Assembly (NCBI GenBank): GCA_023055425.1
Contig: JALGPY010000034.1
Coordinates: forward strand, 248,001-312,000
Direction of reading: 5' to 3'
Source of the DNA: Linanthus parryae
Lineage: Eukaryota; Streptophyta; Magnoliopsida; Ericales; Polemoniaceae
Length of the DNA stretch: 64,000 bases
Position numbers and translations under genes: made by a program. The notes beneath the pieces were generated by a model that searched no databases, had not been told where the DNA came from, and was given only the letters and a program-made list of their open reading frames with translations. Positions 20,971 through 31,543 of this stretch are shown piece after piece; positions within the stretch are counted from its first letter, which is position 1, and every line of letters begins with the position of its first letter.

Positions 20971-22439
20971 CCTCTTGAAAATGTTGTGTAGTATTTGGTA
21001 CTATAAGCTACATCATGTATTTAGACTATAAGCTACATCAGAGCGAGGAGCATCATTCCAAGCCCTGATTGAACTATATGTCAAGAATGTAAACTAACTT
21101 GTAAGCTTCCAGTCTTGATTTGGGAGCTCACATATCCATGATACTAAAGTATACACTCCCTCCTCGTACCAGAATGAGTGTCCTGTATTCCGAAGTTTTA
21201 TCACCGTGTTTGCCGAGAAATTTCTGGCGGACAGGATTCTTCCTACCAACACCTGGTTGGAAGCTTTTGTCGCTGATTGAACGTCTTCTTCCAACTCGAG
21301 TACCTCCAAATCTGAATCAAAATTGAGGTACTATTTCTGCCATGGCCAGAATCAAAGCAGAGAGCCGGCGAGAAAAGGTAATACAACAAAACTAAAATGT
21401 CACAATGGATGCTGTGAAAACAGGGAATGGATAGGGCAAAGAGCGGATGCAAACTTAATGATAACAAAAACAAAGCTCAAGAACAAGCTACAAGCCGATG
21501 AAACAGAAAAGGGTAAGAAAAACCCAGAAAAACTTCACCTCCCAGAGCAAAACTTTCTAGAGAGAAGATTGATGACAGGATTTCAGATCCTAATTTTTCT
21601 TTTCTTTAGAAAGAAGAATTATTTATTCAATGTAATGGGCCCTAAAGCCCAAAATGTCATCCGGAATTACAACAACAGCCCTTGGTATTTGCATATGCAG
21701 GCCCATAAAGCCCAATCTCCCATCTCCACCATTTGATCTCACCTACTTATTACATTTCTAACTAACCACTCTCCTTGGACATTCTTAACTACCCACACTC
21801 TTTGGACATCCCTAACTAATAGGAGATTTTTCTCAACTACTTGAAAGTAGTTCTTTTTTTTTCACCACATTTGTAAATATAATTTTTGGATAACACCTCT
21901 AAATTTAGGGATAATGCCCTCGGGACAACTCTTTGCACATGTATGATCCTGAGAACGAGGATGCTAGAAAGTTCTCGGAAAAAGTATCTATGTGGGAGGC
22001 CTTCACATAGAATGAGTGCCTTGCATCACTTATCTAATAGGTAAATGATTATATTTGTCAGTTGTTAACTCGTCCGTCTTTTAGGCTCACAGTTGCTCTT
22101 ATTTTCTTCGCACACTCTTTGCTAGTCCTTTTTCACGTCTTAATGTTTAAGAAAACCTGAGTGTTCGACAAGAAACTCGAGAAAATAAGCAAATAAATAG
22201 AGTATTGTTCTAAGGTAAGTATGATTATTGACCAACCTAGTTTTTTTACATCAAAACTCTGTCTTACTGGATTCATCAGTCTAGCTTTCTTTACCCCGAT
22301 TAATTTGTGGCTGCTTATCACGTCTCATTCATTACTTAAATTCTCAAATCTCCGGTCTCGATGAATTTGCATATCAATCCGTTTAGGTACTCCTCTAGAG
22401 AAGGACAACGACAGATGAGTGAAGGTTAAAAGAACAGAG
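20971..22439. other. Intergenic with dispersed repeats
   Basis: No gene. Around 21135 a Stowaway-like end (cactccctcctcgtaccag) appears without a partner. 21637-21720 (gggccctaaagcccaaaatg) matches 7320-7430. 21735-21840 (ctcacctacttattacatttctaac) matches 62040-62115 in reverse complement, and 21895-21930 carries the agggataatgccctcggga hairpin motif of the same dispersed family. Confidence 0.45.
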
Positions 22440-22886
22440 ATGAATTTGACTGGCGATTTGATAGTTGAGATCTTTCGAGGCTGGTGGTGAAGTATATGTT
22501 GCTGTTCTAGCGTGTCTCCAAGTTCTGGTATTTCATAATCCCCTCCTCCATCGTCTGAAAGAGGCGGTAGTCTTTATACGAGCTCCAGAAACGGTGCATG
22601 GAGATGAAATCATGATTGGGGATTAGGGAGTACCAGCGTTTGGACATGCACCTGAAGAACATGGCTTATCAGATCCAGTTCAGTTGCTATAGTTTTATGC
22701 ATCAAAGGTCAACATGGGCGAATCGGTACATGCTTTCGCATATTGCTATCTTCCCTCCTGGCCATATCTTTGATCTTGTCCTGGAAATATTCGATATGTT
22801 AAGACGAGGAGACCAGAAAAGCCTGTGAAGTAGAAACTATATGGGAGACCTTTACTTACAGTGAGAGCCTTGCATCACTTAACTAA
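22440..22886 (+). pseudogene. F-box relic, heavily deleted (subfamily 1)
   Basis: A short 5' piece (gcgatttgatagttgagatc, then gtgtctccaagttctggtat) corresponds to the F-box DLIVEIF and VSKFWY. A middle scrap near 22715 resembles the NGYMHWHIAI part, and the end reads TFTYSESLASLN before TAA. Most of the coding body is gone and frames are broken. The stop is followed by CAG|GTAAAG at 22889/22890, keeping the family's stop-adjacent splice donor. Confidence 0.7.
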
Positions 22887-22889
22887 CAG

Positions 22890-23228
22890 GTAAAGGACTG
22901 ATTATTTTTGTCTAAATATTTACTCGTCCATGTTTTAGGTTCATGGTTGCTCTTGTTTTCCTTATACAGCCTTCGCCAGTCCTTTTTCCACATGTTTTAA
23001 TGTTTAAGAAAACCAATTACTCGAAAAGAGACTCCAGTAAAGACGTAAATAAACCTGAGTATTGTTCTAAGAGAAGGTTTAATTATTCTATAATAGTTAC
23101 CATCAGCTTCTGTCAGAGCTTTGAAGTGGAAGTGATGTGTGCTTACGTTGAACCATAACAAAAAAGAGACAATAATACTGTTGGGTTAATCTTTGCATAA
23201 AGAGTCCCATTTTCTCCCGCGTAGTTTC
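22890..23228 (+). other. Downstream flank of the F-box relic
   Basis: It starts at the splice donor and resembles sequence after the stop at 42659-42850 (gtatgttttaggtt, gtattaatgt..aagaaaac blocks). No gene is present. It is interrupted on the right by a LINE. Confidence 0.45.
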
Positions 23229-25211
23229 TTATCTGCATTTGAGCTCCCACCCCACCAGAGATTTGAAATCAAAAAAATTCAAATCAGCACGAAACTTTTT
23301 AGGGAACCAAAAACAAGGCATGGGATAAGTTGGAAGAGCTGAGAGGGTGCAGTTGATAAGAACACTTCTACCTACTGCACTTGGAAATGATTCTTTCCAG
23401 CAACTCAACTTATCAGTGATTCCTTTCTTGATAAAATTAGAAGTCTGAGATTTGTTTCTTCCAATAATTGCGAGTAAGCCCATTTATTTTTCTTTAAAGT
23501 TCTTTCCAATTCTTAGAGAATGCTAGGGCTAAAGAGACATCGGTATTTTTCTCTGTTGTCAGCCTGCCCAGAATTACTTTCATACATGAAGAGCACCTTG
23601 TCCACTGCACTCACACCAGCCACATTAGCTCTACAAAATAGAATGACATCATCAGCAAATAATATATGATTGACTGATGTGCTTAATCTTGATATTCATA
23701 CCTGAAAACCACCCACATGATTCAAAACGATGAAGAGTGGTAGACAAGCCTTCTGCACATAAAACAAAAGGTAGAAGGAGGATCTCCCTGCCTAATATCT
23801 CTGGATGGATAAATGATGTCTCCCAAATCACCATTGATAGTGCTAGTACACTCCATCATCCATTTCACCCAAGTATTGCAGAAGCCCGTTTTCCTCATTA
23901 CCATTTCAACATAATCCCATAACCCTGTCAAAGGCTTTAAGCATCTCAAGTTTGAAGGCCACCCATCCAGTCTTACCATATTTGTGATTTTTAAGCCAGT
24001 GAGTGAGTTCTTGGGCAATTAAAATATTACGCCTGTTGCTGATAAATGCACTACGATTATCATGGATTAGTGCACCAATAACCTAACTAAGTCTCTTTGC
24101 AAGAATATTAGACATTTTTTTGTAACAAGTAGTGCAAGGGCTTATAGGTCTGAAATCGCTAACATATGGATGGGAAGCTTAGGTGATGTGAGTGATCTTC
24201 ATGTTTTATAGGAGTCTCCCTGATTTGAAGAAGCCCTTGATTGCATTACAGATATCATCTCGAAATGATTTCCCAATAAGTTTGTAAAACCTAGGAGTGA
24301 AGCCATTATACCTGGGGCTTTATCTGAGCACATATCAAAATTTGTTACTGATCTTTTCAGCACATTGTTCCTCTCTATATTGGATATTATTGGCGAAACA
24401 TCTTCATCTTTCTCATTGGAGAACAATTGAGTCTAGAACTTATGAAATGTCTCTTTTACCTCAACTGGATGTGTGACCATTCTCATTAAGAATCCCGCCC
24501 ACTGCATTCCTCATTACAAATTTGCTCCAAGCGCTGAGTTCTCTCCCACAGTTCTTCAGTTTATATTTCACTCTAAACATTGGTACCCCATCAATATCAA
24601 CGGCCCAAGCTCTTGATAAAACTAACTTCCCAATGACCTTCATGCTTCAGCCACAGAGGATCCAACCTGAAGCTTGTAGGCCTCAAGACAGAAGGGATAG
24701 GCTGAGTGTGAAGAAGCAAGGCCATGTGGTCAGAACCTGAACACGGCAGATGAAAAATTCTAGACCAGCTAAGAGGCAAGACCTTTATGTGGTCCCTCAG
24801 TTCCTAAAGCATTGTTTCTCCTATTCCACCCAAGTAAAGGGGGTAGCCCTCAAACCCCAAATCCACAAGATGACAGTAAGAGAGGAAGCTATTAAGTAAA
24901 AGACATGAGTTATCACTCTTGGCAAGACGTCCCCTTTTCTCATGAAGATTAAGTATATAATTAAAAATCCCCCCCCCCCCCCATACTAGCAACATTTAAG
25001 CACAGTGAGAGATGCAAGAGGTTAGATTTTCAAGCTGCAGCTTTCCCACCTTATCATCATCTGTGCGTGCTAGGATAATGCCCCAAACATTATTGTCCGA
25101 GGAGATGTGAACATGAACAAAATAGTATCGTCTCCATCCCAGAAAACTACAATCTCGGGTTCCCCTTAGCATCGAGATAAAATGTCTATGGTGAACTGCT
25201 AAAAGTTCCAA
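23229..25211 (-). pseudogene. L1-type LINE relic (reverse transcriptase)
   Basis: Broken - strand frames read, 5' to 3': an endonuclease-end scrap with LVDLGFEGYPLY (about 24850), a DPLWLKHEGHW scrap (about 24650), SDKAPGI...GFTN (about 24310), the RT palm with GFCNTWVKWMMECTSTINGD and SRDIRQGDPPS (23780-23900), the catalytic HILFADDVILF (about 23640-23672), and a C-terminal ITDKLSCWKESF...SALPTYPMPCFWFPKK (23280-23430). FADD and the order of motifs identify an L1-like non-LTR retrotransposon. Many frameshifts and stops make it inactive. No A-tail or TSD was found, and it sits inside the flank of an F-box relic. Confidence 0.85.
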
Positions 25212-25229
25212 CCGGAACTCTGTGGAGGG

Positions 25230-26182
25230 TGTGTAGAGTACCTACGAGATTTGAGCCGAAATGGTGTTGTTGGTATCATCATTGGATACCACTGAGCCGA
25301 ACAGCAGCAGTTGCTGCCGCTGCTTAATGTCCTCTCAAGTGTCTTCACGCATTCGCGCTCTCTATCTTAGCTGAATGTCACAGCTGGCTAACGAAACAAA
25401 TTGAATTTCCCATTTTCTTTTTGGTTTTTATTTTAATATAAGTCTAATCAGCATTTTTTCAGCGTGGTGAGTCCACATATATGGTGTACGGTGGACCCAT
25501 ACCTACCAGATACGTTCCTACTGCTGTGTACATCGTAATACATATCGTGAATACTACCATCCTGTCTAATACTAGAAGTATAGCATAAAATTATAAATTA
25601 TGTTTTCTTGTGGAAGTGTATTATGAAACTAGTTATGGTGTAAAAAAATTTGGTAGATGAAGATTCTAAACTTCTGGTTGACAGTTAAAAGGGTTTTTGT
25701 TTACTAGTCGCGTTGGTTAGGGGAGACCTATAGATTTGGCCCGTCACTGGGCTCGAATTGTTGTTTGCTCGTGCAGCAAAAAGCAGAACCCCTATCAACT
25801 GAGATTAATGCAATAGTTAAGTTCTCACTCACATCTTAACCAAATTCACGGTTGCCTGCAGGATGTAAACTCAAATACATGATCAAACACAGTCTAATTG
25901 TGCAGTAGATAGCAACATCTCTATCAGATGAATAAAAAAAGTAATCTAATCTGTCAACTGTGATGGGTGCAGTAGTTAAGCGTGAACTCACATTTTAACT
26001 GAGTTCATAGTTGCCCACAACATGTAATCTGAATATGATATGGGTGGTGATGGATGTTGTTGAGCAGATGTAATTACGTTACAGAGGGTGTGGCTCTTAA
26101 CCATTCTTGTTCACCATATATTCTGCTTTCAGTTACGTTTCATTTACTTTGAACTAATTTTGTCCATATTTTCTGTTTTCAG
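25230..26182 (+). repeat. F-box-unit intron module, diverged copy
   Basis: It matches 18230-19320 in order: gatttgagccgaaatgg, ctgaatgtcacagctggcta, catttttt.agcgtggtgagtccac, aacttctggttgacagt, gttggttaggggagacct. No coding sequence. It is even closer to 56810-57360 (about 26085-26180 versus 57260-57355). Confidence 0.7.
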
Positions 26183-26290
26183 CAAATGGCAGGAGTTTGC
26201 TGATTCATTTGTTGAAGCTCTTCTGGGTAATCCTAATCTAGCAATTAAATTGTCTTTGATATGGTCATGTCCCGCTTTTGTGTTATGACT
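26183..26290 (+). other. Conserved 3'-exon-like block, copy E5
   Basis: It follows tttctgttttcag. The frame reads KWQEFADSFVEALLGN..LAIKLSLIWSCPAF. It is most similar to copy E9 (57361), which shares gtaatcctaa.ctagcaatt. Confidence 0.5.
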
Positions 26291-26544
26291 CCGGATCAAA
26301 ATCCTTGTGTAAAAAGTCTGAGTTTCAAGTCTCACTGTCCTTGCTGTTGTGTAATGCTAGTTTTGTGTATTTTGTAGACCTAGTAGTATTAAATCGTGTT
26401 TGTGTCAGGGTGTATTCGAAAACACTTGTATTGCTGCCTCATGATTGTGGTCTCAACCGTCTGTTGTCTTGGAATTTCGAAACTCGTGCCATATTTCGTA
26501 AAAGTTACTCAGTAATTCAATATGTACATTCCTTTGTTTATTTT

Positions 26545-26883
26545 TCCACTATCACCTTACAGCTTACAAAGGAGGATCCCTTGCTTTGTTTGCTCATGCG
26601 CCTGCTGGTTTTAGTTTGTATGATGAGGTTGATGCGTGGGTGTTGAATGATTGCGGTGGTGGCAATCACTCATGGTCTAAGCTTCTGACTTGTAAACTTT
26701 CCATCAAGCTTACAGGTGTTGTAGGTTTTTCCTGGAAGGATGGTCTTGATTTATACTCATGTATGACAATAAGGACAACTCTTACTACTTCCATGATCCA
26801 AGGAATGGGGAGACCAAAGATGCTTTTGACAAGAGGATCTATTTTGCAGACCTTTCCATATAGGGAGAGCTTTGTATCACTGA
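26545..26883 (+). pseudogene. F-box relic, 3' third only (subfamily 1)
   Basis: It begins abruptly in the middle of the FBA region (cactatcaccttacagcttac) and matches 49155-49480 of the copy at 48278. Frames include ALFAHAPAGFSLYDEVDAWVLNDCGG, NHSWSKLLTCKLSIKL and a C-terminal TFPYRESFVSLT. At least one frameshift near 26745 separates the pieces, and no F-box is present. The normal stop/donor is replaced by MITE-like sequence from about 26893. Confidence 0.8.
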
Positions 26884-26892
26884 CACTCGGTG

Positions 26893-27030
26893 ATTTAGAT
26901 AACAAAACGAGATAATTTTTTGGAAAATTTTCCATGGTGTTGTACAGTAAAGTTTAGTTTACACGATCATGCAAAGATTACTAAATTCTTGTATCTTTTT
27001 GCTAATGAAATCACCGGGTCAAACTGATCT
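26893..27030. mobile_element. Fold-back MITE fragment, copy 3
   Basis: gatttagataacaaaacgag, catggtgttgtacagtaaag and aaatcaccgggtcaaactga match the inner arms of copies at 5707 and 49610. The outer arms are missing. Confidence 0.5.
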
Positions 27031-27066
27031 TCAGTTGTTCCAAAATATCTTGGCCCCAACGATGTT

Positions 27067-27303
27067 GACCTAAACGATCATTCTATGTTCGCATCCATTA
27101 TGCACGATTACAGGGCGTTGATGCAACGTTTTGATCTAAGTTGGTGTCCAAGAGAGGTCAATACACAAGCCCTCTTGTTAGCTAGATATGGTTTGACATT
27201 ACCAATGTGGACAACGGATTGTAACATGACTTTGTCGAATGAGCAGTTTCCGATTCAATGACATTCATATTTTCCTCAAAAAAAGAAAAAAGAAAAAAAA
27301 AAA
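27067..27303 (+). pseudogene. LINE 3' end (RNase H-like C-terminus) with A-rich tail
   Basis: An open frame from 27067 to the TGA at 27261 reads the last part of an RVT_3/RNase H-like domain: HDYRALMQRFDLSWCPREVN followed by TQALLLARYG. The REVN..A..LA pattern is characteristic of plant LINE C-termini. About 15 bases after the stop comes an A-rich tail (27278-27303). Only this 5'-truncated end is present, typical of aborted LINE insertion. Confidence 0.7.
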
Positions 27304-27402
27304 CTCCATTCTTGTTTATTGGTACCTCAATTATCATTCATAATCCACAACCAATGATTCATCATAAACATTCTAACCAAGAATTAGCTAACGATTTACT
27401 GA

Positions 27403-28204
27403 TCATGTAATTAAAGCCAGACTCTCGCTATACTGGCAGAGTCTGCTGTGAGATGTGCTTCCCAAACACTTTATTAGCTCCCCAGTCTTCACATCGCACA
27501 ACCATTTGTAACGCTTCAGTACAACCAAATAAAACTCGTCAGCAGAGTTATTGAAAAATCCCATTGGATATTCGACATGACATTCCTGTGGTCTACAAGT
27601 CACTAGTTTAGACCATGATTGACTTGGTGGACTGCCTGGATTATTATTTATCAATACCCACACATCAAAACTATAACTCTGCAATTTTGAATCAAAATCT
27701 GAACGAGAAACCAAGGCAACCGTATCTCTGTAACCTACGAGACGTGGATGAGTCCGGCAAGGACATGGAGACTTGATGCGTTCAAACACCCCATCAGTAT
27801 TAGATCTGTTGTCGAACAGTCCGCCTACCGACAGGCAAATATATTGATCTGTTGGCGGCGCATGTGGTGAATGGGCTGATACCATCACAGTCCGGAAATG
27901 TCAGGTGGGGAAGATAAAATGACTATAAGATCTGAGAATTGGCTTTTGTATTGAATATACGGGCAACGATCTGTGCTTTTATTAAGGGAGCGTATATTTC
28001 CGTTACTAGAATGTAAAAAAAAAAAGTGATTCTTTTGTTGTATTTGTTGGAAGCACAGTGCATGTCAATGAAACTGCGAGAGACAATTAGGTCGTACCAG
28101 TTTTTGCAGACGCTTTTCAACCGAATCAAAGATCTCACCGGAAGCATTAAGAGAATCTATGTCATCACATCTTGTGGCAACTCCTCCAATCTCTCCACTG
28201 CCAT
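27403..28204 (-). pseudogene. F-box relic with nonsense codon and internal deletion (subfamily 2)
   Basis: On the - strand an ATG at 28204 opens with MAVERLEELPQDVMT, then an in-frame TAG replaces the glutamate found in the intact gene. The F-box continues (LPVRSLIRLKSVCKNWYDLI, RSFIDMH). The copy then jumps from about residue 70 to about residue 195 of the intact gene at 38656-39810, with a frame change. The C-terminal third is well kept (VFERIKSPCPCRTHPRLVGY, SQSWSKLVTCRPQE, LCQYSESLALIT). The splice donor after the stop has lost its G (TCAG|TAAA). Confidence 0.88.
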
Positions 28205-28795
28205 ATAGAACCCCATAAAGTCTGACAGTGGCAACAACAGTTGATCGATGATGAATAACGAGCTAAAGCCGCCGATTAGGGTTTTCTAGTATTAGAGTCT
28301 TCGTAGAAGCAAGGAAATTTAAATCCCCCCTCCTCCCCCCCCCCCCCTGAAATTTAGAATCTACTCCGTTTGGGCCACAAATAAAAATAAATAAATTTTT
28401 AGAGGATACACTTATTGGTGATTCCTGAGCTCGGTTGGAAATAAATGTTAAAGAGTTTGCAAGGAGCTTTGCGATTATCTGTGTTGAGTTTGAACGCGAA
28501 GCTTGGAGTTTATGCTCAAGCTTGAAACAGTAGTTACTGCTTGAGATGGGTACAGAAGTCAAATTTTAACACATTTGCCTGGAAGTAACTGACCAGAAGC
28601 ATGTAACCTTGCTTATGGTGCTCTCCTAGGTGGTGTAGTTGAAGTATGATGGATTTTTTGTTCACTAGCATTGTTTCTAGTTTAGCTCGGTTCTTTTTCT
28701 TTTTCTCTGGATTAGATTTTGTTCGTGCTGTCTGTAATAGCGATAGCTTATACTTAGTTTAGGGACTCTCTGGATTAGATTTTGTTCGTGCTGTC
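28205..28795. other. Upstream of the subfamily 2 relic; partial tandem repeat at its end
   Basis: 28320-28410 (C-rich, then ctactccgtttgggccac) is the 5' flank also found at 35612-35690 and 39940-40000. The segment ctctggattagattttgttcgtgctgtctgtaatagcg... at 28706-28769 is repeated directly at 28770-28833, the second copy running into the copia 5' LTR. No gene is present. Confidence 0.6.
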
Positions 28796-28916
28796 TGTAA
28801 TAGCGATAGCTTATACTTAGTTTAGAGACTAAATTGTAATTAATCTTGTATCAGTTTTGTTTATATTGTTAATGAAATTCAGAAGTCCGGGGAGAGGACA
28901 ATTTCACAAACCTTCA
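28796..28916 (+). repeat. Copia 5' LTR
   Basis: A 121-bp terminal repeat, unusually short for a plant copia element. The first about 38 bases plus upstream flank are duplicated in tandem to the left (28706-28769). Confidence 0.9.
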
Positions 28917-29613
28917 TGGTATCAGAGCCCTAGCTGCCGTCGCACCCGTCACACGTCTTCTTCTCTGTGCGCTGCTGCCGCCGCCGCCCAAAGTGCTCTG
29001 ATCACTCTCTCTCTCTCTCTCGCTTCTGCCCGTTCCGTTGTAATCTGCAGCGGTGATCACCCATCGAGTCGCAAACCAGTTCCACGCACCGAAACGCCGC
29101 CCTAGCTCTCTGCGGTTGCTTCGCTTCTCTGGTCGGATTGATCTCCAGGTCTGATTGCGTCTCCGATCATCCTCACCTCCGGTGCGCCATCCTCTGCGTC
29201 GTCTAGTTCTCGAACTAACAGCCGCAAAACAGCAACTCTCCGGGCCTGATCGTCACTCTCTCCTTCGCCTCCTCTCTGCTCGGACAAATTGATATTAGCT
29301 TTGCTGGGTTTTTGATTTGCTTGAATGTCCACGCAGATTCAAACCCTACACGTATCCAAATTGTTAGTGGGTTTCAAATTGTTAGTTTCAAATTGTTAGT
29401 GGGTTACAACTTGGCTTGGGCCACCTATTCAAGTTATTACTGATTTCAACTTGTTAGCATCTGGTGAGTTTGTGGTTAATCTCTTGAATTTGTGACGAGT
29501 ACCTATTGTTGGTACTCCATCTGGCCGTGTTTGTGGCTACTTGTGATTGGCTGCTCGAAGTTCACTATTTTGTGTGTAACACAATTGTCATGACAACTTA
29601 AACAAAGGATTCC
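28917..29613 (+). other. Copia leader with gag remnant
   Basis: Primer-binding site at 28917, then a CT-rich leader. An ATG at 29323 opens a gag-like start (MSTQIQTLHVSKLLV) that stops within about 25 codons. A short direct repeat ttcaaattgttagtgggtt lies at about 29369-29405. The rest of gag, including the zinc knuckle, is not found. Confidence 0.6.
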
Positions 29614-31314
29614 TTGGCCTCATCCGCAGATCAGCTCCATTCAGTGTCACTGGGTCGCAGCAGTCATGGTGGTCGACGCCGTCATTCCCGGAAAGGGCGG
29701 GGTCGCGCTCAGCAACACACTATCCCACCGGCCACTCCTCATGGCAGCTGGGTGTGGTGTCCTGCCCCATCGTCTCTGACTGCTCAACCGTGCCCCTATC
29801 CCCCGGCACCGGGATGGATACAGTCAAGACACCATCATCCTGTAGCTACGTCAGGTATTCTTGGTCCAAGACCTGCTCAGTGCTCACAGGTTCTTGCTAC
29901 CACTGCGGGTTCGTCTCCCTCTGTTACTGCTCTGAGTTCGGAACTCGCTGGCATGACCCTTAATGCCCCGGATAAGACTTGGTACATGGATTCTGGGGCC
30001 TGCTCTCATCTCACATCTCAGACAGGTACTCTCTCCTCTGTCTCATCCAGTTCTTCAGTTTCTAATAAGATGGTGGGTAATGGGATGCAAATTCCAGTGT
30101 GCGGTTCCGGTCAGCAGACTATTACTACCCTAGCCCGTCCCCTACACCTCAAAAATGTCCTTGCTCCAAATATTATTAAAAATCTTGTCTCTGTCCGTCA
30201 GTTCACCATTGATAATAATGTATCTATCGAGTTTGACCCGACTGGCTTTTCTGTGAAGGATCTTCACTCGGGGACCCTTTTACTTCGGAGTTATAGTTCA
30301 CAGGACCTATATCCTCTCATTTCCACCCCGTCCCCCACTCCACCCTCTCCAGCCCAGTCTTTTGCCCTTCCAGCCCCTGTGGGGCACAACCGTCTTGGAA
30401 ATCCTGGTCGCCACGTCTTAGATCAACTTAGCTCAAATCATTTCATTACTTGTACTAAAACTGAGCAGATCGGATTGTGTCATGCATGCCAGCATGGCAA
30501 ACACGTTAGACTTCCCTTTGCCCCCTCTCAATCTTGTATTGTGGCTCCGTTTGACATTATTCATAGTGATATTTGGACATCGCATGTTGCTAGCAAATCC
30601 AATTTCAAGTATTATCTTCTCTTACTTGATGATTACTCGCATTTTCTATGGGTTTTTCCTTTAAAACTCAAATCGGATGCTTTCACTCACTTCAAACAAT
30701 TCCACACGTATGTGCATACTCAATTTTCTCGTGACATCAAGAGTTTTCAATGCGACCTTGGGGGGGGGGGGGAATTCGATAAATCATTGTTTCATGAGTT
30801 CGCCAAGTCCGGTGGCCTTGTTTTTCGATTTGCTTGTCCGCAAACGTCTCCTCAAAACGGCAATGCCAAACGTATGATACGTCGTATCAATGCCATATCT
30901 CGTACCCTTCTCTCTCAGGCCTCCATGTCTCCTCGCTTCTGGGTTGAGTCTGTTATCACTGCTGTCTATCTCCACAACATTCTCCCCACCAATGCTCTCA
31001 ACGGTGGAATTCCTACCACCATTCTCTATCATCGTATTCCCACATACGATCATCTTCGTACCTTTGGATGTTTGTATTACCCTAATATGACTGCTGTGTC
31101 TCCCCACAAGCTTGCCCCTCGATCCACTCGATGTGTGTTTCTTGGTTACCCTTCGAACTTTCGTGGTTATCGGTGTCTCGACATCTCTACTGGTCGCATT
31201 CACATCTCTCGTCATGTTACGTTTGATGAGCATGTCTTCCCTTTGCCACACCGGGTTCCGTGTCACTTCCCGGGCATACTGTCTCTGACCCCGACGATGG
31301 TCTTCCTCCTATAG
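29614..31314 (+). pseudogene. Copia pol part 1: protease remnant and integrase
   Basis: A 566-codon open frame without a credible own ATG at its 5' end. It contains the aspartic protease core WYMDSGACSHLT (about 29980), a GAG-pre-integrase/zinc-binding region (GHNRLGNPGRH...LCHACQHGK) and an integrase core with FDIIHSDIW and FQCDLGGGGEF. The expected catalytic glutamate of the third motif reads as lysine (PQNGNAKRM where copia elements have NG.AER), and a G-run at 30761-30773 inserts residues beside the second aspartate. The frame shifts near 31260, before the RT. The integrase is therefore probably inactive. Confidence 0.85.
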
Positions 31315-31543
31315 ATTTGTTCGGTCATACTCACAACCCCTTTTCTCCCTCTCGGCTAACCCCACCCTTCCCTCTTCACTACACTCGTCGCCCGGTCGTA
31401 CCTCCTCCTGCTGTCTCGACGCCACCTCAGCCTCCTCCACCTCAGGCTCCTCCTCAACCTCCTGCGTCCCACCTGTCACGGTCTCCCCGCTGTCTGCAGC
31501 ACCAGACTCTCCTAACCCACCGGCTCCACCTCTCTCCCCTCAG

